Positions 35,806 through 45,505 of a DNA stretch of 64,000 bases are shown here, one piece after another. The position numbers and the translations under genes were made by a program. Source of the DNA: CAISIP01 sp038326025 (GTDB lineage Bacteria > Pseudomonadota > Gammaproteobacteria > Burkholderiales > Burkholderiaceae_C); assembly GCA_038326025.1 (NCBI GenBank), contig JBBQJP010000003.1, positions 1 to 64,000 of the forward strand. The letters are read 5' to 3'. Position 1 is the first letter of the stretch; each line of letters starts with the position of its first letter. Below the pieces are notes generated by a model. The model made no database searches. It was not told the DNA's origin and was given only the letters and a program-made list of their open reading frames with translations.

Positions 35806-37322
35806 TACTTCAGGGCCACGCCAGCCAGAAAAGTACGCGACAGCGTCGCATCCGGTTTGGCCGCGGCCACCTTGGCGCTGTGGGACACCCAGGCATTGCG
35901 CGCCGCCACGGAAATGTCAGGATAGATCAGGTCATCCTGCATCACCGCAATCTTGCGCAGCGAGGCCGAGTAATCCTCGGCAGAGCCCGTTTGCGCCTTG
36001 GCAATCAGGTCGGCCATTTCGGGCGGTGTGGGACCCTGGCGGCCCGGACGAGGCATCAGGTAGAACATCGGGTCGGCCTGGTAGGCATACTCATTGGTCA
36101 TGATCTCGTAATCGGCCCGGTTCTGCTTGTCGAGCCAGACCGCGTTCTGGTTGGCCTGGATGGTCACACGGATGCCGACCTGGGCCATCTGGGATTTCAG
36201 TACTTCGGCAAAACGGTCAAGGTAGGTAGCGTAACCCGCCAGGTGGTTGAGCGTGATGTCCACACCGTTGGGGTAACCGGCCTTGGCCAGAAGCGCCTTG
36301 GCCTGTGCGACATCGTGCTTCTGGTACTTCAGCTCTGCGAGCTTGGGCGCCCAGCTATAGGAGGGAGGCACCTGGGCGCTGGGCACACCTTCACCCAGGA
36401 AAGCACCTTGCACGATCTCGGCACGATTCAATGCCAGCGACATCGCGCGACGGAAATCCACATTGCTAAACGGGGCCCGGTTGGTATTGATGTTAAGCCG
36501 GACGGTGTTGGTCGAGCTCACGGCCACGGTCGTGATGCCAGGCGCGCTGCCCAGCTGCAGACGGCTTTCGGCGCTCGGGAACATGAGGTCGATCTGGCCC
36601 GAGCGCAGGGCAGCTATCTGGGCCGATTGCTCCGGCATGTAGCGGATCGTCAGATCCGTGACCTTGGCGGCGCCGTCCTTGTTCCAGTAGTTATCGTTGC
36701 GCTTGAGCACCAACTGCGTATTAGGCGTGTACGAAACCATCTGGAACGGGCCGGTACCCATCATGGCCAGCTTGGCATCATTGGACTGCAGCCACTTGGC
36801 ACTGAGGACGGCCGAACCGACGACAAACGGGCTGCCCAGGTTGAGCATGAAGCCTGCATCGGGTTGCTTGAGCTTGAAGCGCACCGTGCGGTCGGTCACC
36901 TTGGTGACCGCCTCCACGTGCTTGAAACGGTCCTTGGCATAGGGCAGGCCGCGCTCGGTGAGCCTTTGAAATGAAGCGACGACGTCATCGGCGGTCATGA
37001 CCGATCCGTCGGAAAACTTGACCCCCTCGCGCAGCGCGAATTCATAGGTGGTCATGGCCTTGTCGACCGTCCACTTGGTGGCCAGCACCGGCACGATACT
37101 GCCATCAGCGTCTGCACGCACCAGCCCCTCGTAGACCAACTGCCATGCATACCATGTACGTATCTGCGAGGACTGGGTCGGATCGAATGTTTGGGGCACG
37201 ACATCTTCTGCAACGACCAGCCCGGTGGCAGGGACGGCCTGCGCTTGGGCAAGACCGATGGACATCGCCACCAGAACTCCGGGAAGAATAGATCTTGCTA
37301 TGCGGCGAATACTCATGCTCAT
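35805..37322 (-). CDS. ABC transporter substrate-binding protein, family 5 (DppA/OppA-like)
   Basis: A 505-residue periplasmic binding protein. The signal peptide ends near A-Q-A (residue 30). The body has V-P-Q-T-F-D-P, Y-E-F-A-L-R-E-G-V-K-F-S-D-G, and D-F-R-R-A-M-S-L-A-L-N-R, all family 5 landmarks. ATG at 37322 follows AGGAGA by 4 nt. It heads the operon that runs to the aldolase-like gene at 26732. The ligand may be a peptide or an opine/D-amino-acid derivative, guessed from the operon. Confidence 0.9.
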   Translation of the reverse strand: MSMSIRRIARSILPGVLVAMSIGLAQAQAVPATGLVVAEDVVPQTFDPTQSSQIRTWYAWQLVYEGLVRADADGSIVPVLATKWTVDKAMTTYEFALREGVKFSDGSVMTADDVVASFQRLTERGLPYAKDRFKHVEAVTKVTDRTVRFKLKQPDAGFMLNLGSPFVVGSAVLSAKWLQSNDAKLAMMGTGPFQMVSYTPNTQLVLKRNDNYWNKDGAAKVTDLTIRYMPEQSAQIAALRSGQIDLMFPSAESRLQLGSAPGITTVAVSSTNTVRLNINTNRAPFSNVDFRRAMSLALNRAEIVQGAFLGEGVPSAQVPPSYSWAPKLAELKYQKHDVAQAKALLAKAGYPNGVDITLNHLAGYATYLDRFAEVLKSQMAQVGIRVTIQANQNAVWLDKQNRADYEIMTNEYAYQADPMFYLMPRPGRQGPTPPEMADLIAKAQTGSAEDYSASLRKIAVMQDDLIYPDISVAARNAWVSHSAKVAAAKPDATLSRTFLAGVALK

Positions 37323-37346
37323 ACGGTCTCCTAAGGGTAGGGCCAA

Positions 37347-37893
37347 CCCTGGATTGGGTCGGTCGGATTCTTGCTAAAGCTCGAGGTATCAGCTCTCCAC
37401 GACATCCTCTCAATGACCCGTAATGACGATGCCGTGACAAATGTTCATGACAAGTCGGCGCCTATCGAATCTTGGCCCACGACTGGACGCTGCATCTTGA
37501 ATCGGCAACCTGGGCATTACCGCAGAAACCTGCCGACAGCGCTGGCGATCAAGATACCTTGCATCCGGACTCCTTGTAGCGAGTTTTTCGTTGCGACCAC
37601 ATATCTGGAACTGGCGCTGACCGATGCTCTTTTGCTGCAAAACAATTTACCACCGGCAGCGGCGCCCATTGATTAGCGCAGCTGAAAGATGAATGTAGCG
37701 TTGCAGGGTTTCTATTTCAGAATAATTGGCATAGGGAATTGCTGATTCCGCAGCGGCCGCTGCGATAGGAGATCGCCGTTTGGTGGAAGTTGTCGGGCAA
37801 TTGGAGGCCCACCACGATCGGAATTGCTGGCCAGGCCCGCCACTTGGACCTGATCGACTTTTCGAACGAACCACCGTCATAAGTTACCGCACG
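37347..37893. other. promoter region of the Dpp-type operon, no gene seen
   Basis: About 550 bp between the operon start and repeat copy 4. No frame with recognisable protein features was found, though some are open for 60-100 codons. Probably holds the operon promoter and the right end of the large islet. Confidence 0.35.
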
Positions 37894-38100
37894 GTAATTC
37901 CAGCGTATCCGAAGGTCGACTCGTTGTCCGGCCTGTTGATATTCAGACAAGTCATTGATGCAAAAAGATAAACTCCCTCCAGCCACGGCGATCGCCGACC
38001 TCTCCGCCCACACCCCCATGATGCAGCATGATTGCGGTAAGCAAGCATTCATGCCGGTTTCAGACTGATATATGAAATTTTGGCGGTAGTTTGGCGGCAG
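37894..38100 (+). repeat. mutS 5'-end repeat, copy 4 with full left-end motif
   Basis: Leader GTAATTCCAG starts about 65 bp before ATG at 37958. The frame M-Q-K-D-K-L-P-P-A-T-A runs into D-L-S-A-H-T-P-M-M-Q (core ATGATG 38018-38023) then H-D-C-G. The M-Q-K-D start is the same as in mutS itself. TTTGGCGG at 38079 and 38090 lie 61 and 72 bp after the core. Confidence 0.9.
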
Positions 38101-38232
38101 GTCAGCTGGGCCAGAGAATCACTCGATTTCGACGGTGTCTACGCAAATTCGGTCAGCAAATGGATTGCGTCCGCTTATTGCCGATACTTCGTCAGCGTCG
38201 CGCTTAGCTCGCGGGCACGCGCGCGCGTCAGG

Positions 38233-39531
38233 TCAGATTGGTCGGCTGTCGCGCCACCGGTAGTACGCCACCGACGGCGCCAGAAACCACGGATTGCCGG
38301 TGTACAGCGGTCGGGTCTGGAATGCCAGGTCATCGAGTGCGGTGCGGCCTTCCTTCAACCCCAGCACCTGCTGACCCAGACGCATGCCGAAATAGCTGGA
38401 GGTTCCGACGCCAGCCCCGCAGTAACCCATCGAATAATGCATGCCATCGTGTTTGCCGATGTGCATCAGTTCGTCGAATGTGTAGGCGACAAACCCGCAC
38501 CATGAGTGGCTGATGCGCGTATCGCGCAGCTCCGGAAACAGACGCACCATGTCGGCATGCAGTTTGGGGCCACTTATCCGCGGGTCGGTCTCCTTGTGCG
38601 ATACACGCCCGCCGAACAAAATGCGGCGCCGATCGGGCGTAGTGCGGTAGTAATACACCACCTTGCGCGTGTCACTGACGATCCGGTTGCTCGGAAACAG
38701 GCGGTCCATCAGTTCTGCCGGCACGGGTTCGGTGGCGATCATGTAGCTGCCGATCGGGATCACGCGCCGGCGCAGCCAGGGCGTCAGATTGCCGGTATAG
38801 CCATTCGTCGCAATGACGACCTCGCGCGCCGTCACCTCGCCCCGCGGCGTACGCAGTTTGAATAATCCGTTACTTCGGCTGATCTGCAACACTGGGCAAC
38901 GTGGCGCCACCTGGCCGCCCGCCGCCACCACACGGTCCAGCAAGCCCTGGTGATAACGCGCCGGGTGGACGGAACAATGCTGCGTATAGACCGCCCCGCC
39001 CCAGTAGAGATCGGTACCCAGCTCTTGGTGCTGCTGAGCTCGGGGCACCATGAAGGCGTCCACCTCGAGCCCCTTGGGCTGTGACCCGACCCGGGCTGCC
39101 AGCGCCTCGTATTGCGCTGCATTGTGCGCGGCATGAAACCGTCCGACCTGGGCAAAATCGCAATCTATGGCCTCAGCGCGCACGAACTGCGCTATCCAGG
39201 CCAGCGACCGCTGGCCTTCCTGCAGGATATCGAAGGCGCGTTGCTGCCCGTGACGCCGCGCGAGCTGCTCATACATGGGTTTGATACTGGTCGATATCTG
39301 CCCGCCATTGCGGCTGCTGCAGCCCCAACCCGCCTCCTCCGCATCAAAGACCAGCGTCGAACGCCCGCCACGAACAGTCTGAAGCGCAGCATGCAGCCCG
39401 GTGTAGCCCGCGCCGACCACGGCCACGTCGACCGTGGCGGGCAGCGCAACATCGGGCAAAGCGGGGCGCGGCACATCCTCCCACCAGTAGGGGGTCGACT
39501 TGCAGTCCTGCATCAGTTCGTTGTCGGTCAT
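38233..39531 (-). CDS. FAD-dependent amine/amino acid oxidase (DadA/PuuB-like)
   Basis: A 432-residue flavoprotein. FAD motif V-V-G-A-G-Y-T-G-L-H-A-A-L at about residues 39-51; G-W-G-C-S-S-R-N-G-G-Q-I is characteristic of the gamma-glutamylputrescine oxidase group. C-terminal M-G-Y-C-G-A-G-V-G-T-S-S-Y-F-G. It oxidises an amine or D-amino acid to the imine. It lies 7 bp after the GMC oxidoreductase gene in the same operon. Confidence 0.88.
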   Translation of the reverse strand: MTDNELMQDCKSTPYWWEDVPRPALPDVALPATVDVAVVGAGYTGLHAALQTVRGGRSTLVFDAEEAGWGCSSRNGGQISTSIKPMYEQLARRHGQQRAFDILQEGQRSLAWIAQFVRAEAIDCDFAQVGRFHAAHNAAQYEALAARVGSQPKGLEVDAFMVPRAQQHQELGTDLYWGGAVYTQHCSVHPARYHQGLLDRVVAAGGQVAPRCPVLQISRSNGLFKLRTPRGEVTAREVVIATNGYTGNLTPWLRRRVIPIGSYMIATEPVPAELMDRLFPSNRIVSDTRKVVYYYRTTPDRRRILFGGRVSHKETDPRISGPKLHADMVRLFPELRDTRISHSWCGFVAYTFDELMHIGKHDGMHYSMGYCGAGVGTSSYFGMRLGQQVLGLKEGRTALDDLAFQTRPLYTGNPWFLAPSVAYYRWRDSRPI

Positions 39532-39538
39532 ATCAATT

Positions 39539-41158
39539 TCAGGTTGAATATCGGGCCAGCACCAGATCGGCGCCTTTCTCGGCCAGCATCAAGGTGGGCG
39601 CGTTGGTATTGCCCGAGGTGAGTGTGGGAAAAACCGACGCGTCGATGACAGACAGCCCCGAAACGCCGTGGACACGCAGTTGCGGATCCACCACCGCCAG
39701 CCGCGGGTCCGGCCCCATGCGACAGGTACTGACCGGATGAAAGACCGTGGACGCGCGCTGGGCCACATCGTCCATCAGCTGCTGTGCGGTCTGCACCGTT
39801 GGCCCGGGCAAAATTTCGTGGTCGATGATGGCGCGCAGCGCAGGCGCCGCGGCGAACCTGCGCAAATACTCTGCCGCAGCCAGCATGTCATCCCGATCAG
39901 CTTGGGTACTCAGTGAGTTCGCGACGATGCGAGGCGCCTGCATCGGATCGGGACTGCGTAATTCCAGATATCCGCGGCTGGTCGGACGGCAAGGCTGCAC
40001 GCTCAGCGAAAAACCGGCAAACCGGTCAGGTGCGGTCAATGCCCTGCGCCCGGGAACGGCCCGCATATAACTGAGCGGCGAGAAATACAGCTGCATGTCG
40101 GGATGCGCAAGCGCCTGGCGCGACCGGAAGAACCCACCCCCCTGGTTGATGCTCAGTGCCAGCGGACCGCGCCGCTGCAACAGGTACCGAATGCCGACCC
40201 ACGATTTGCCCCACCAGGTGCCCAAGTCGCGATTGAGTGTGGGCACGCGCGAGCGGTAGACATGGTCGATGCACAGATGGTCCTGCAGATGCTGCCCCAC
40301 TGCTGCGACATCGGCCACAAGCGCAATTCCGAGCGCCTGCAACGCCGGGCCCGGTCCCACGCCGGAGAGCTGCAAAAGCTGAGGCGAGTTGATCGAACCA
40401 CCCGCAAGAATCACTTCGCAGCGGGCCGTGCATCGCCGTCCCTGGCCGTTCTGCATGAATGCCACGCCAACGGCACGGCGGCCCTCGAACAACACCTGCG
40501 TCACATGGGCACCGGTCTCCAGCTGCAGGTTGCGGCGGCGCAGCGCGGGCCGCAGATAGGCGGTGCTGGCCGATTCGCGCAAACCGTTGCGGGTCGTGAT
40601 CTGGTTGATCGCAACGCCCTCGTTCGACACCCCGTTGATGTCGGGGTTGCGTGCCAGCCCCATCTCTTCGCCGGCGCGCAGGTAACTCTCACACAGCGGG
40701 TGCACATCCGCACGCACGTCGCTCACATGTATCGGGCCACCCTTGCCGCGCATCGCACTGGGGCCATGCGCGCTGTCTTCCAGGCGACGGAAATAGGGAA
40801 GTACATCGCTCCAGCCCCAGCCCGGATTCCCCAACGCCGCCCAATCGTCGAAATCACGCGGCTGACCGCGCACGAACACCATCGCATTGATGGTGCTCGA
40901 CCCGCCCAGTACCTTGCCGCGTGGCCAGTAACCCTGGCGTCCTGCCAGGGCAGGATCCGGTTCGGTGCGGTACATCCAGTTGACGCGCGGGTTGTAGAAC
41001 GACATGCCGTAGCCAATCGGCGTGCGCAGCCAGAAGCGCCGGTCGCTCTCGCCGGCCTCGAGCAGCAACACCGAATGGCGGCCCGAAGCCGACAGCCGGT
41101 TGGCCAGCACACAGCCGGCCGAGCCGGCTCCCACCACGATGAAATCGAACTCCGTCAC
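39539..41158 (-). CDS. GMC-family oxidoreductase (choline dehydrogenase-like)
   Basis: A 539-residue flavoprotein. FAD motif V-V-G-A-G-S-A-G-C-V-L-A-N-R-L at the N-terminus, GMC signature G-K-V-L-G-G-S-S-T-I-N-A-M, then A-G-G-S-I-N-S-P-Q-L-L-Q-L-S-G-V-G. The active His is in F-H-P-V-S-T-C-R-M-G. It oxidises an alcohol to an aldehyde; an aldehyde dehydrogenase is encoded in the same islet at 43991. Substrate unknown. Confidence 0.9.
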   Translation of the reverse strand: MTEFDFIVVGAGSAGCVLANRLSASGRHSVLLLEAGESDRRFWLRTPIGYGMSFYNPRVNWMYRTEPDPALAGRQGYWPRGKVLGGSSTINAMVFVRGQPRDFDDWAALGNPGWGWSDVLPYFRRLEDSAHGPSAMRGKGGPIHVSDVRADVHPLCESYLRAGEEMGLARNPDINGVSNEGVAINQITTRNGLRESASTAYLRPALRRRNLQLETGAHVTQVLFEGRRAVGVAFMQNGQGRRCTARCEVILAGGSINSPQLLQLSGVGPGPALQALGIALVADVAAVGQHLQDHLCIDHVYRSRVPTLNRDLGTWWGKSWVGIRYLLQRRGPLALSINQGGGFFRSRQALAHPDMQLYFSPLSYMRAVPGRRALTAPDRFAGFSLSVQPCRPTSRGYLELRSPDPMQAPRIVANSLSTQADRDDMLAAAEYLRRFAAAPALRAIIDHEILPGPTVQTAQQLMDDVAQRASTVFHPVSTCRMGPDPRLAVVDPQLRVHGVSGLSVIDASVFPTLTSGNTNAPTLMLAEKGADLVLARYST

Positions 41159-41235
41159 GACCGGCCCTTTTCTGCAACGCCGGCAAGCTTCGCATGGCTA
41201 GCGCTTCGGCGCATAGGTCCCCTCTGGAACAAGTG

Positions 41236-42768
41236 TCAAACCACCGAGGCTCGCGCACGCAGCACGCGCGGGGCCGACGACGCCAGGCGGTTTTCGAGCA
41301 CCTCGGCCAGGACCTGGGCGCCCGCATCGATGAGTTTGGGCGTAACACCACCGAATCCGAGCACCAGGCCGTTGACCGCCACCGGCGAGAGCGCAAACCG
41401 TCCGATCGGCGACGCCGTGACATGGCGCAGATCTGCGTCCTGCGCCACGGCCGCCTCCGAGACCGACGCCCGAAGGTGACCGATGGTATGCAGCCCGCTG
41501 TGCGTTGGCAACACATCGAGCAAACCCGTCAGGCGTCGGCGCGCAGCATCCAGCAGTGCCTCGTGCCGCTCCAGATACACATGCCGCATTCGCCGCACAT
41601 GCGCCGCAAAATGTCCCTCGTCGATGAACTCTGCCACGATACCTTGCGTCTGCGACGGCACACCTTGCAGGAACTTGCTCATGATGGTCCTGAACGTGTC
41701 GACCAGAGCGGGCGGCGCCATAAAGTAACCCAGCCGCAATGCCGGAAAAAGCGACTTGCTGAAGGTACCAACGTAGATCACGAGCCCCGTGGTGTCCACG
41801 CTCTTGAGCGTCGGCGGCATGCGGCCACCAAAGAAGAACTCGCCGTCGTAGTCATCTTCAATGATCCAGGCTCCGGCCTTTTCAGCCGCATGCAACAGCG
41901 CAAAGCGGCGCTCCAGGCTCATCACGCAGCCCAGCGGCTGCTGGTGCGACGGCGTGACAAATGCAAGCCGGAACTGCGGGCTAAGGCGCAAACCTTCGTC
42001 CACGCACAGGCCCTGCGCGTCCACAGGAACCGGGACGAGGTCGGCCCCACTGGCGATCAGGCTGTTGCGCGCGCCAATCGCGCCGGGGTTCTCGAACCAT
42101 ACCTTCTCGCCGGGGTTGAGCAAGGTCGAGCCGATCAGGTGAAACGCCTGTTGTGCACCACCCACGATGAATAGCTGCTCCGGGTCGCACACAATCCCGC
42201 GGTTGGCACGCAGGTGCGTGGCCAGCGCCCGTCGCAATTGTGGCGAACCGTTGGGATCGCCGTAACCCATGATGTCGTCGCGCGCGCTGCGCAGGTATTT
42301 GGCCGACAAACGGGCCCACTGCGCCATCGGAAATGCGTCGAACGCCGGCAACGCGGTCGTGAAGGCACGCGGCAGGTGCGGCAGTCGCTGTCGATCTCCA
42401 AAACGGGTTACCGCCTGGGCCATCAGGCGCGAGAGCCGGGGCGCAACGCGCACCACCGTTGCCGCATCGGGCTGCGGCGGTTTCGGGCGACTGGCTTTGA
42501 GCACCTCGCTGACGAAGGTGCCCGAGCCGGTGTGGGACTCGACCAAGCCTTCGGACACCAGCCGGTCGAACACGTCGATGATCGTCGTGCGCGAGACCCC
42601 GAGTTCGCGTGCCAGGGTCCGGCTTGCTGGCAATCGCTCCCCGGCACGAAAGCCGCCTTCGAGGATCATTTCACGCAATGCCACGCACAGCTGGGTGCTG
42701 ACCGGCTGCGGCGATCTCCGGTCGATCTTGATCGACAGCAATAATGAACCACCCGCGCGTTTGACCAT
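41236..42768 (-). CDS. MocR-type regulator (GntR DNA-binding domain fused to aminotransferase-like domain)
   Basis: A 510-residue PdxR/MocR protein. The N-terminal winged helix covers about residues 15-85 (L-P-A-S-R-T-L-A-R-E-L-G-V-S-R-T-T-I). The class I aminotransferase-like domain follows with the PLP Lys in Y-V-G-T-F-S-K-S-L-F-P. It is divergent from the enolase-superfamily operon and probably controls it in response to an amine or amino acid that reacts with PLP. Confidence 0.92.
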   Translation of the reverse strand: MVKRAGGSLLLSIKIDRRSPQPVSTQLCVALREMILEGGFRAGERLPASRTLARELGVSRTTIIDVFDRLVSEGLVESHTGSGTFVSEVLKASRPKPPQPDAATVVRVAPRLSRLMAQAVTRFGDRQRLPHLPRAFTTALPAFDAFPMAQWARLSAKYLRSARDDIMGYGDPNGSPQLRRALATHLRANRGIVCDPEQLFIVGGAQQAFHLIGSTLLNPGEKVWFENPGAIGARNSLIASGADLVPVPVDAQGLCVDEGLRLSPQFRLAFVTPSHQQPLGCVMSLERRFALLHAAEKAGAWIIEDDYDGEFFFGGRMPPTLKSVDTTGLVIYVGTFSKSLFPALRLGYFMAPPALVDTFRTIMSKFLQGVPSQTQGIVAEFIDEGHFAAHVRRMRHVYLERHEALLDAARRRLTGLLDVLPTHSGLHTIGHLRASVSEAAVAQDADLRHVTASPIGRFALSPVAVNGLVLGFGGVTPKLIDAGAQVLAEVLENRLASSAPRVLRARASVV

Positions 42769-42794
42769 CGCTCTACACCTGGAAAGTAGAAAAT

Positions 42795-42821
42795 AATGGT
42801 ATCACCCATTGTTCAAAATGG
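42795..42821. promoter_or_regulatory. candidate MocR operator
   Basis: AATGG (42795-42799) and CCATT (42806-42810) are inverted, and a further AATGG (42817-42821) repeats directly. All are in the 122-bp gap between divergent genes. MocR regulators commonly bind such mixed direct/inverted repeats. Confidence 0.4.
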
Positions 42822-42890
42822 ACCTTCAGGGCAAACCAGTTTAGCGAGATCATCCGACCATTAACCGAATCGTCCAAGCTGCGTCCGACC

Positions 42891-43994
42891 ATGAAAATTC
42901 ACCGCATCGAAAGTTTTTGCAACACGTTCGTCGGCTTCGTACGGGTCACCAGCGAAGACGGTGCGCAGGGCTGGGGACAGGTCTCCACCTACAACGCCGA
43001 CATCACGGCCCAGGTATTGCACCGACAGGTGGCACCATGGTCGCTGGGCCAGAGTGGCCTGGACATCGACGCCTTGATGGACCGCATCACGGAGCGCGAG
43101 CACAAGTTTCCATCGTCCTATCTGTACCGCGCCATGTGTGGCCTGGACACCGCCTTGTGGGATCTGCGCGGCAAGGTCGAGGGAAAGCGTGTGGCCGAGT
43201 TGCTTGGCGGCACGGCACGACCGATCCGCGCATATGCGTCATCGATGAAACGCGACATCACACCGGTTGACGAGGCCACACGCATGGTGGCGCTGCGCGA
43301 CACGCTGGGTTTCGATGCCTTCAAATTCAGGGTCGGCGCTGAATGCGGGCACGACGTGGACGAGTGGCCCGGCCGCACCGAGGAGATAGTTCCGACCATG
43401 CGCCGTGCGCTGGGCAACGACGTGGACCTGCTGGTCGATGGCAACAGCGGATTCTCGCCAAAGCGCGCGATCGAGGTCGGCAGGATGCTGCAAGACAACG
43501 GGGTCTGCCACTTCGAGGAACCCTGCCCTTACTGGGAGCTCGAACAGACGCGCGAGGTTCGCGAGGCACTGGAACTCGACGTCACCGGGGGCGAGCAGGA
43601 CTGCTACCTTCCGATGTGGAAACACATGATCGCCATGAAGGCGGTGGACATCGTGCAACCCGACGTGTGTTACCTCGGCGGCATGGCGCGCACCATGCGG
43701 GTGGCCCACATGGCCCATGAAGCGGGCTTGCCCTGCACGCCACACAGCGCCAACCTGTCCATGGTCACGCTGTTCACGATGCACTTGCTGTGCGCCATTC
43801 CCAATCCCGGCGAATACCTGGAATTCTCGATCGAAGGCCCGGACTACTATCCGTGGCAGGAAGGCCTGTTCGTGCAGTCTCCGTACCAGGTGCGCGACGG
43901 CAAGCTTGCGCTGCCCGATGCCCCGGGCTGGGGCGTGGAAATCAGTCCTGCCTGGCTCGAAAACGCCACGTACCAGATGAGCGAGCGAACATGA
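42891..43994 (+). CDS. mandelate racemase/muconate lactonizing enzyme family protein
   Basis: A 367-residue enolase-superfamily enzyme. After the capping domain, the barrel has A-F-K-F-R-V-G (base-bearing strand), then metal ligands in L-L-V-D-G-N-S-G, H-F-E-E-P and T-G-G-E-Q-D, and H-S-A-N-L-S late. Such enzymes abstract a proton alpha to a carboxylate (racemases, acid sugar dehydratases). It heads an operon with an aldehyde dehydrogenase and an amino acid oxidase. Start at 42891 fits the family length. Confidence 0.9.
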   Translation: MKIHRIESFCNTFVGFVRVTSEDGAQGWGQVSTYNADITAQVLHRQVAPWSLGQSGLDIDALMDRITEREHKFPSSYLYRAMCGLDTALWDLRGKVEGKRVAELLGGTARPIRAYASSMKRDITPVDEATRMVALRDTLGFDAFKFRVGAECGHDVDEWPGRTEEIVPTMRRALGNDVDLLVDGNSGFSPKRAIEVGRMLQDNGVCHFEEPCPYWELEQTREVREALELDVTGGEQDCYLPMWKHMIAMKAVDIVQPDVCYLGGMARTMRVAHMAHEAGLPCTPHSANLSMVTLFTMHLLCAIPNPGEYLEFSIEGPDYYPWQEGLFVQSPYQVRDGKLALPDAPGWGVEISPAWLENATYQMSERT

Positions 43995-45505
43995 ACCACA
44001 CTGCTCAAAGCGCCGCACTGCAGGCCCTGGTACAGGAGGCACTGGCCACCGGCACGCTGGCCGGCCTGCCCGACAAGCACCTGATTGGCGGCCAGTGGCA
44101 CGCGTCGGAAGCCGGCGCACAGATGCAGACTGTCGATCCGGGCACCGGGCAGGCGTTCTCCGTGTTCGCGGCCGGCGATGCGCAAGACGTCGATCTGGCA
44201 GTGGCCGCAGCCCGCGCCGCCTTAAAGGGACCGTGGAAGGATGCGACACCCGCGCAGCGCGGCCAAGTGCTGGGCCGCGTCGCGCAACTGATCCGCGCCA
44301 ATGCCGAGCGCTTGGGGGTCGTCGAATGTTTGGATTCCGGCAAGCGACTGGTCGAAGCACAAGGCGATGTCGCCGGCGCCGCGAATTGTTTCGACTACTA
44401 CGCGGGCGCATGCGACAAGCACGAAGGCAGCAGCATTCCGCTGGGGCCGGATTATCTGGCCTACACGCTGAACGAACCGATCGGCGTGACGGCGCACATC
44501 ATCCCCTGGAACTACCCGCTGTCCACTGCAGCGCGCGGCATTGCGCCGGCCCTGGCGGCCGGTTGCACCGTGGTGGCGAAGCCCGCGGAGCAAACACCGC
44601 TGACCTGCCTGATGCTGGGTGAACTGTGCTTGCAGGCGGGTCTGCCGCCGGGCGTATGCAACGTGATTTCCGGTACCGGTTCGCAGGCTGGCGCAGCCCT
44701 GGTGCGGCATCCTGGCATCGACCACATCACCTTTACCGGTTCCGTCGCCACCGGCGTTCACGTGATGCAGTCGGCAGCGCCGAATATCACCCGTCTGGTG
44801 CTCGAACTCGGTGGCAAGTCCCCGGTGGTGGTCCTGGCCGACTGCGACATGGACGCAGCGGTGGAGAGCGTCATCGGCGCGATCTACGAGAATGCCGGCC
44901 AGATCTGCTCGGCGGGTTCGCGCCTGGTGATCGCCCGCAGCATCCACGATACGTTCGTCCAGCGCGTGGTCGAGCGCGCACGCGCCTTGACGCTCGGCCA
45001 TGGCCTGCACAACCCGGGCATGGGCCCGGTCAGCTCCGAGGCGCATCTGCACAAGATCACCGGCTTCGTGGAGCGTGCTCGCGCGCGTGGTGTCGAGGTG
45101 CTGTGTGGTGGAGCTCCCTCCAGTGACCCGCAAACAGGACAAGGCTGGTTCTACCAGCCGACGGTGCTGGACCGCCTTCAACCGACGGACGAGGCGGTAC
45201 AGGAAGAAATCTTCGGGCCGGTGCTGGCTGTGCAGGTTTTCGATGACATCGACGAAGCACTGGCCCTTGCCAATGGCACCCGGTTCGGCCTGGTCGCCGG
45301 CGTGTTCACACGCGACTTTGCCCTAGCCCATCGGCTGGCACGCGATATCGAAGCGGGACAGGTCTATATCAACGAGTATTTCGCAGGTGGAATATCCGTG
45401 CCATTCGGTGGCAACAAGTCCTCCGGCTTCGGTCGCGAGAAGGGCCTGGAGGCCTTGCGCAGCTACTGCAAGCTCAAGAGCGTCGCAGCGTGCATTGCGC
45501 CATGA
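43991..45505 (+). CDS. NAD(P)-dependent aldehyde dehydrogenase
   Basis: A 504-residue ALDH. P-W-N-Y-P-L near residue 175, the catalytic Glu in L-E-L-G-G-K-S-P and the nucleophile Cys in G-Q-I-C-S-A-G-S-R are all present. Its start ATG overlaps the preceding stop (ATGA). It oxidises the aldehyde probably produced by the oxidases of this islet. Confidence 0.92.
   Translation: MNHTAQSAALQALVQEALATGTLAGLPDKHLIGGQWHASEAGAQMQTVDPGTGQAFSVFAAGDAQDVDLAVAAARAALKGPWKDATPAQRGQVLGRVAQLIRANAERLGVVECLDSGKRLVEAQGDVAGAANCFDYYAGACDKHEGSSIPLGPDYLAYTLNEPIGVTAHIIPWNYPLSTAARGIAPALAAGCTVVAKPAEQTPLTCLMLGELCLQAGLPPGVCNVISGTGSQAGAALVRHPGIDHITFTGSVATGVHVMQSAAPNITRLVLELGGKSPVVVLADCDMDAAVESVIGAIYENAGQICSAGSRLVIARSIHDTFVQRVVERARALTLGHGLHNPGMGPVSSEAHLHKITGFVERARARGVEVLCGGAPSSDPQTGQGWFYQPTVLDRLQPTDEAVQEEIFGPVLAVQVFDDIDEALALANGTRFGLVAGVFTRDFALAHRLARDIEAGQVYINEYFAGGISVPFGGNKSSGFGREKGLEALRSYCKLKSVAACIAP

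Noticed and set aside
14185..37703. 14-bp direct repeat TGAATGTAGCGTTG at 14185 and 37690, near both ends of the largest islet
   Set aside because: A 14-bp match is expected by chance in a window this size, and the sequences around it do not align.
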